Positions 21,540 through 24,211 of a DNA stretch of 24,211 nucleotides are shown piece after piece (position 1 is the stretch's first letter; the number at the start of each line of letters is the position of its first letter). Below the pieces are notes generated by a model. It made no database searches and was not told the origin of the DNA. It saw nothing but the letters and a program-made list of their open reading frames with translations. Position numbers and translations under genes: made by a program. Origin of the DNA: Candidatus Dadabacteria bacterium (lineage in GTDB: Bacteria > Desulfobacterota_D > UBA1144 > Nemesobacterales > CSP1-2); assembly GCA_022615255.1 (NCBI GenBank), contig JAKEHC010000064.1, forward strand, positions 1 through 24,211, written 5' to 3'.

Positions 21540-22070
21540 ATGCAGTCCGAAAAGCTGGAATTTGGTCTCATCCCTTTCGGAAGGGTTTCGAAAACACACG
21601 GGCTTTCTGGGGAACTAAGAATCCTGCCGTTTAGCCGAAGCTTGGAAAACCTTTCAAGACTCGAAAGGGTTTTTATAAAGACAAAAGGGGAAGAAAAACC
21701 AGATGAGTTTAAAATCATAAGAAGGAGGCTTGAGGAACACTCAGCTATAGTAAAACTTGAAGGGATTAAATCAGTTGATGAGGCAGGAAAACTCCGGGGA
21801 TGCATTGTATTGGTTGAGCCATCCCAACTTTCGGAAACAGAAGAGAATGAATACTACTGGTTTCAGCTTATAGGGCTTAGAGTTTATACCACCGAGGGAA
21901 GATACCTGGGGCTTGTTGAAGATTTAATTGATAGAGTATCACAGAGCCTATTAGTAGTTAAGGAAGATAGAAAGGAACATTTAATTCCGATGATTGAGAC
22001 AATTGTAAGAGACATTAACCTTGAGGACTCGCGAATAGTTATCTCTCCCATAAATGGACTTCTTGAATAA
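21540..22070 (+). CDS. rimM: ribosome maturation factor RimM
   Basis: RimM binds S19 and helps mature the 16S rRNA 3' domain. The N-terminal RimM domain has IPFGRVSKTHGLSGELRI and the C-terminal PRC-barrel has YYWFQLIGLRVYTTEGRYLG and HLIPMIETIVRDIN. From ATG 21540 it has 176 residues, the usual size. In-frame TTG codons at 21522 and 21531 would overlap khpA; the ATG right after the khpA stop is chosen, with coupling making up for the absent ribosome binding site. Confidence 0.95.
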   Translation: MQSEKLEFGLIPFGRVSKTHGLSGELRILPFSRSLENLSRLERVFIKTKGEEKPDEFKIIRRRLEEHSAIVKLEGIKSVDEAGKLRGCIVLVEPSQLSETEENEYYWFQLIGLRVYTTEGRYLGLVEDLIDRVSQSLLVVKEDRKEHLIPMIETIVRDINLEDSRIVISPINGLLE

Positions 22071-22185
22071 AACACGTTAGTAGAGCCCTTCCAATGTTTG
22101 AATAACGAAGTCATACTACATTAGGGGATTTAGCTAATTAGCTTAGATGCGATCAGAAACCATTTCTAATTATTAGGTATTGCTT

Positions 22186-23478
22186 ATGATATACGAAATT
22201 CTTACTATTTTTCCAGAGTTTTTTAAATCCGTATTTTCTTTTGGGGTTCTTGGCAGGGCCGAGGAAAACGGGCTTATAAAAATAAACATACACGATATAA
22301 GAAGGTTTACTTCTGACACACACAGAAAGGTTGATGATAAACCGTATGGCGGTGGAAGCGGCATGGTGTTAAAGCCTGATCCCCTCAGCAGCGTGCTAGA
22401 GGCTGTCAAAAGAACCAGTAAAAAATCCCTCGTCATTCTTACGAGCCCTCAAGGAGAAACGTTCTCAGATAAGATAGCAAGGGAGCTTTCTCAATATGAG
22501 CAACTGATCCTAATCTCCGGAAGGTACGAGGGGGTAGATGAAAGGATTAGAGAGCTATATGTGGATAGGGAAATTTCAATTGGCGACTATGTTCTTACAG
22601 GAGGAGAATACGCCGTATCTATAATTATTGATGCAGTATCAAGATTCATACCCGGCGTTCTTGGGAACGAGTCATCTCCTTACGATGATTCGTTTAGAGA
22701 AGGGCTTCTTGAGCATCCCCATTATACAAGGCCAGAGTCTTTTATGGGAAAAACCGTCCCTCAAATTCTCCTTTCAGGAAACCATAAGGAGATTGAAAAG
22801 TGGAGAAGAGGAGAAAGCATTAAGAGAACATTTTACCGAAGACCTGATTTGCTGGATAGGACAAGGCTCACAATAGAAGATGTAAAATTAATAAACGAGC
22901 TAAAAAAAGATGCTTCACCCTCTTTCAATGTATATATTGCCTTAATTCATTATCCCGTTTACAATAAAGACCTTAAAGTTATTACTACCGCTTTTACTAA
23001 CCTCGACGTTCATGACATAGCAAGGGCGGGTAGAACCTATGGAGTTAAAGGGTTTTTCCTTGTGCATCCTGTTATAGAGCAAAGGGAACTGGTAAATAAG
23101 GTTATATGGCACTGGACCGAAGGGCCTGGCCTTTCCTATAACCCTACAAGGAATGAAGCCCTTGATCTTGTTCGTATAAAAAGCTCGCTTGACGAAGCTT
23201 TGGAAGAGATTGAGAAAATAGAGGGATCAAAACCAAAGGTTATTGTGACTGACGCAAGACCGAGAGAGAATATGATAGGATATGTAGAACTTAAAGAAAG
23301 AATCTTTAGTGAGGAAGAACCTTATCTATTACTGTTTGGTACGGGTTGGGGTATTGCCGAAGAGGTAATTGACCGTGCTGATTACTTACTAAAGCCCGTT
23401 GAAGGAGCTACAGATTATAATCATCTCTCCGTAAGGAGCGCCGCAGCCATTATTCTGGACAGACTGTTTTCACGTTAA
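22186..23478 (+). CDS. trmD: TrmD fused to a Tm1570-like SPOUT methyltransferase
   Basis: Residues 1 to about 240 are tRNA (guanine-N1-)-methyltransferase, which makes m1G37 and prevents frameshifts. Conserved motifs are KPYGGGSGMVLKP (52-64), LTSPQGETFSDK (85-96), SGRYEGVDERI (111-121) and EISIGDYVLTGGEYA (129-143); the catalytic-loop DDSF is at 167-170. Residues about 246-430 form a second trefoil-knot domain of the Methyltrn_RNA_4/Tm1570 family (FNVYIALIHYPVYNKDLKVI, GRTYGVKGFFLVHP, LFGTGWGIAEEV, SVRSAAAIILDRL). In Thermotoga this domain is a separate gene between trmD and rplS; here it is fused. As far as I recall, such a fusion has been studied in Calditerrivibrio nitroreducens. Its substrate is inferred to be RNA. 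A TTG six bases upstream is in frame but the ATG fits the family start MIYEILTIFP. The ribosome binding site is weak. Confidence 0.95.
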   Translation: MIYEILTIFPEFFKSVFSFGVLGRAEENGLIKINIHDIRRFTSDTHRKVDDKPYGGGSGMVLKPDPLSSVLEAVKRTSKKSLVILTSPQGETFSDKIARELSQYEQLILISGRYEGVDERIRELYVDREISIGDYVLTGGEYAVSIIIDAVSRFIPGVLGNESSPYDDSFREGLLEHPHYTRPESFMGKTVPQILLSGNHKEIEKWRRGESIKRTFYRRPDLLDRTRLTIEDVKLINELKKDASPSFNVYIALIHYPVYNKDLKVITTAFTNLDVHDIARAGRTYGVKGFFLVHPVIEQRELVNKVIWHWTEGPGLSYNPTRNEALDLVRIKSSLDEALEEIEKIEGSKPKVIVTDARPRENMIGYVELKERIFSEEEPYLLLFGTGWGIAEEVIDRADYLLKPVEGATDYNHLSVRSAAAIILDRLFSR

Positions 23479-23500
23479 GATTTGAAAAAGGAGAAGTAAG

Positions 23501-23881
23501 ATGAATATCATAGATGAAATTGAGACAGCCGCGATGAGGGGAGATTTACCTTCATTCCGTGCGGGTGACACCATTGCCGTGCACTACAGAATCAGGGAAG
23601 GAGACAGGGATAGGATTCAGATATTTGAAGGCGTTGTGATTGCCAAAAAAGGGGGCGGGTTAAGAGAGACCTTCACTGTAAGAAAGGTTTCTTATGGGGT
23701 AGGAATCGAAAGAATCTTCCCGCTTCATTCACCACTGGTGAAGAAGATAGAAGTTAAAAGAAAAGGAAGAGTAAGAAGAGCAAAGCTCTATTACCTTAGA
23801 GGACTGTCGAGAAAGGCGAGTAGGATAAGAGAAAGAACGATATTTGATAAAGAAGCAAAAGAAAATAATCAATCCGAGTAA
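23501..23881 (+). CDS. rplS: 50S ribosomal protein L19
   Basis: L19 sits at the subunit interface. Family motifs are FRAGDTIAVHYRIREGDRDR, IQIFEGVVIAKKGGG, ETFTVRKVSYGVGIERIFPL and RAKLYYLRGL. With 126 residues it is slightly longer than the E. coli protein (about 115) because of a charged tail (KEAKENNQSE). AAAAAGGAG precedes the ATG by 8 bases. Last gene of the block; the sequence downstream is repeat-filled. Confidence 0.97.
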   Translation: MNIIDEIETAAMRGDLPSFRAGDTIAVHYRIREGDRDRIQIFEGVVIAKKGGGLRETFTVRKVSYGVGIERIFPLHSPLVKKIEVKRKGRVRRAKLYYLRGLSRKASRIRERTIFDKEAKENNQSE

Positions 23882-23911
23882 GAATAGGCGGAACTTTCCA
23901 ACCCCAGTCCC

Positions 23912-23965
23912 CTCCCCTTTAGGAAAGGGGAGAATATAGACAAGTCCCTCTTTATGAAAGAGGGA
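23912..23965. repeat. two tandem hairpins after rplS
   Basis: CTCCCCTTT/AAAGGGGAG (23912-23920, 23924-23932, loop AGG) and TCCCTCTTT/AAAGAGGGA (23945-23953, 23957-23965, loop ATG). The two are variants of each other. The first ends in GAATATAG rather than a T-tract. They could block 3' exonucleases or act as weak terminators, but they look like a dispersed repeat. Confidence 0.6.
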
Positions 23966-23981
23966 TTTAGGGAGATTTAAA

Positions 23982-24050
23982 GTAGCGGAGGGCTTTTAGG
24001 CCTCCACTTCTTCCTGTATTTCTTTGTGGCAACCTAAAGGTTGCCGCTAC
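23982..24050. repeat. GTAGCGG...CCGCTAC dispersed repeat, copy 2
   Basis: Ends GTAGCGG and CCGCTAC are inverse of each other. Inside are GGAGG/CCTCC (23987-24005) and GGCAACCT (24028-24035)/AGGTTGCC (24038-24045). Related to 14841-14897. Confidence 0.6.
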
Positions 24051-24063
24051 AAAACAAATAAAA

Positions 24064-24093
24064 AGCCAGAGGGATTATCCTTTCCCTCTGGCT
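24064..24093 (-). terminator. intrinsic terminator, strongest on the minus strand
   Basis: An 11-bp perfect stem AGCCAGAGGGA (24064-24074)/TCCCTCTGGCT (24083-24093) with an 8-base loop. On the minus strand it is followed by TTTTTATTTGTTT, a good U-tract; on the plus strand only by CTCTTATATT. It probably ends a transcript entering from beyond the right edge and may also stop the rplS transcript. Confidence 0.65.
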
Positions 24094-24112
24094 CTCTTAT
24101 ATTCTCTGTCTG

Positions 24113-24140
24113 GTAGGGGCGGTTCGTGAACCGCCCCTAC
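24113..24140. repeat. 28-bp intergenic palindrome, copy 4
   Basis: Arms GTAGGGGCGGTTC (24113-24125) and GAACCGCCCCTAC (24128-24140) pair perfectly around GT. The window then ends in GGCAGGCTCAGGACAGGGCT and CAGCCCCTACA, perhaps the start of another repeat. Confidence 0.9.
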
Positions 24141-24211
24141 AAAGTACCCATCACTTATCTACGGGCTGAACGGTTCCTTCGGCAGGCTCAGGACAGGGCT
24201 CAGCCCCTACA

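Noticed and set aside
549..24140. Palindromes as a CRISPR array
   Set aside because: They are kilobases apart, self-complementary, differ in sequence, and no cas gene is present.

Overview
The window looks like a chromosomal segment of an uncultured, moderately AT-rich Gram-negative-type bacterium. Three things suggest this: a core block ffh - rpsP - khpA - rimM - trmD - rplS, a phasin-like gene that hints at polyhydroxyalkanoate granules, and a TrmD fused to a Tm1570-type SPOUT domain. My best guess is a deltaproteobacterial-grade lineage (Desulfobacterota, Deferribacteres or Dadabacteria-like). That is inference from gene content; no 16S or other phylogenetic marker was compared.

Layout. 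Positions 1-3030 hold a possible partial gene at the left edge, a block of nested dispersed repeats, a sigma-70 factor (minus), a decayed paralogue of a gene found at 14.3 kb, a phasin-like gene with a clear promoter and a palindrome, and tRNA-Leu(CAG). Positions 3.2-9.7 kb are an accessory island inserted between housekeeping genes. It contains an AmmeMemoRadiSam radical SAM gene (amrS) whose last ~55 codons recur 931 bp downstream; between the two copies sits an inverted DUF4258/YgiT-type toxin-antitoxin pair. A 1094-residue single-chain restriction-modification enzyme (type IIG-like) and a Phd/PIN toxin-antitoxin pair follow. lepA (9.7-11.5 kb) is housekeeping.

Positions 11.8-16.3 kb hold a Spy/CpxP-like periplasmic protein, a thiamine-diphosphate enzyme of the acetolactate synthase/2-hydroxyacyl-CoA lyase superfamily (minus), a 123-residue unknown protein and a branch-1 nitrilase. 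Positions 16.3-18.3 kb are a second accessory patch with iteron-like TGCAAAACGA repeats in a decayed reading frame, an RHH/RelE toxin-antitoxin pair with a near-consensus promoter and operator-like repeats, and a small unknown gene. Positions 18.5-23.9 kb hold an NAD-dependent epimerase and the translation/secretion block. The right edge (23.9-24.2 kb) is filled with hairpins and dispersed palindromes.

The most distinctive features are the amrS 3'-end duplication with a gene-conversion-like tract around a toxin-antitoxin module; four 28-bp intergenic palindromes that share their ends but differ in the middle with both arms changed together; a pair of paralogous unknown genes, one intact and one decayed; and the TrmD-Tm1570 fusion. 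I did not find a CRISPR array, an integrase, a transposase or an rRNA gene.
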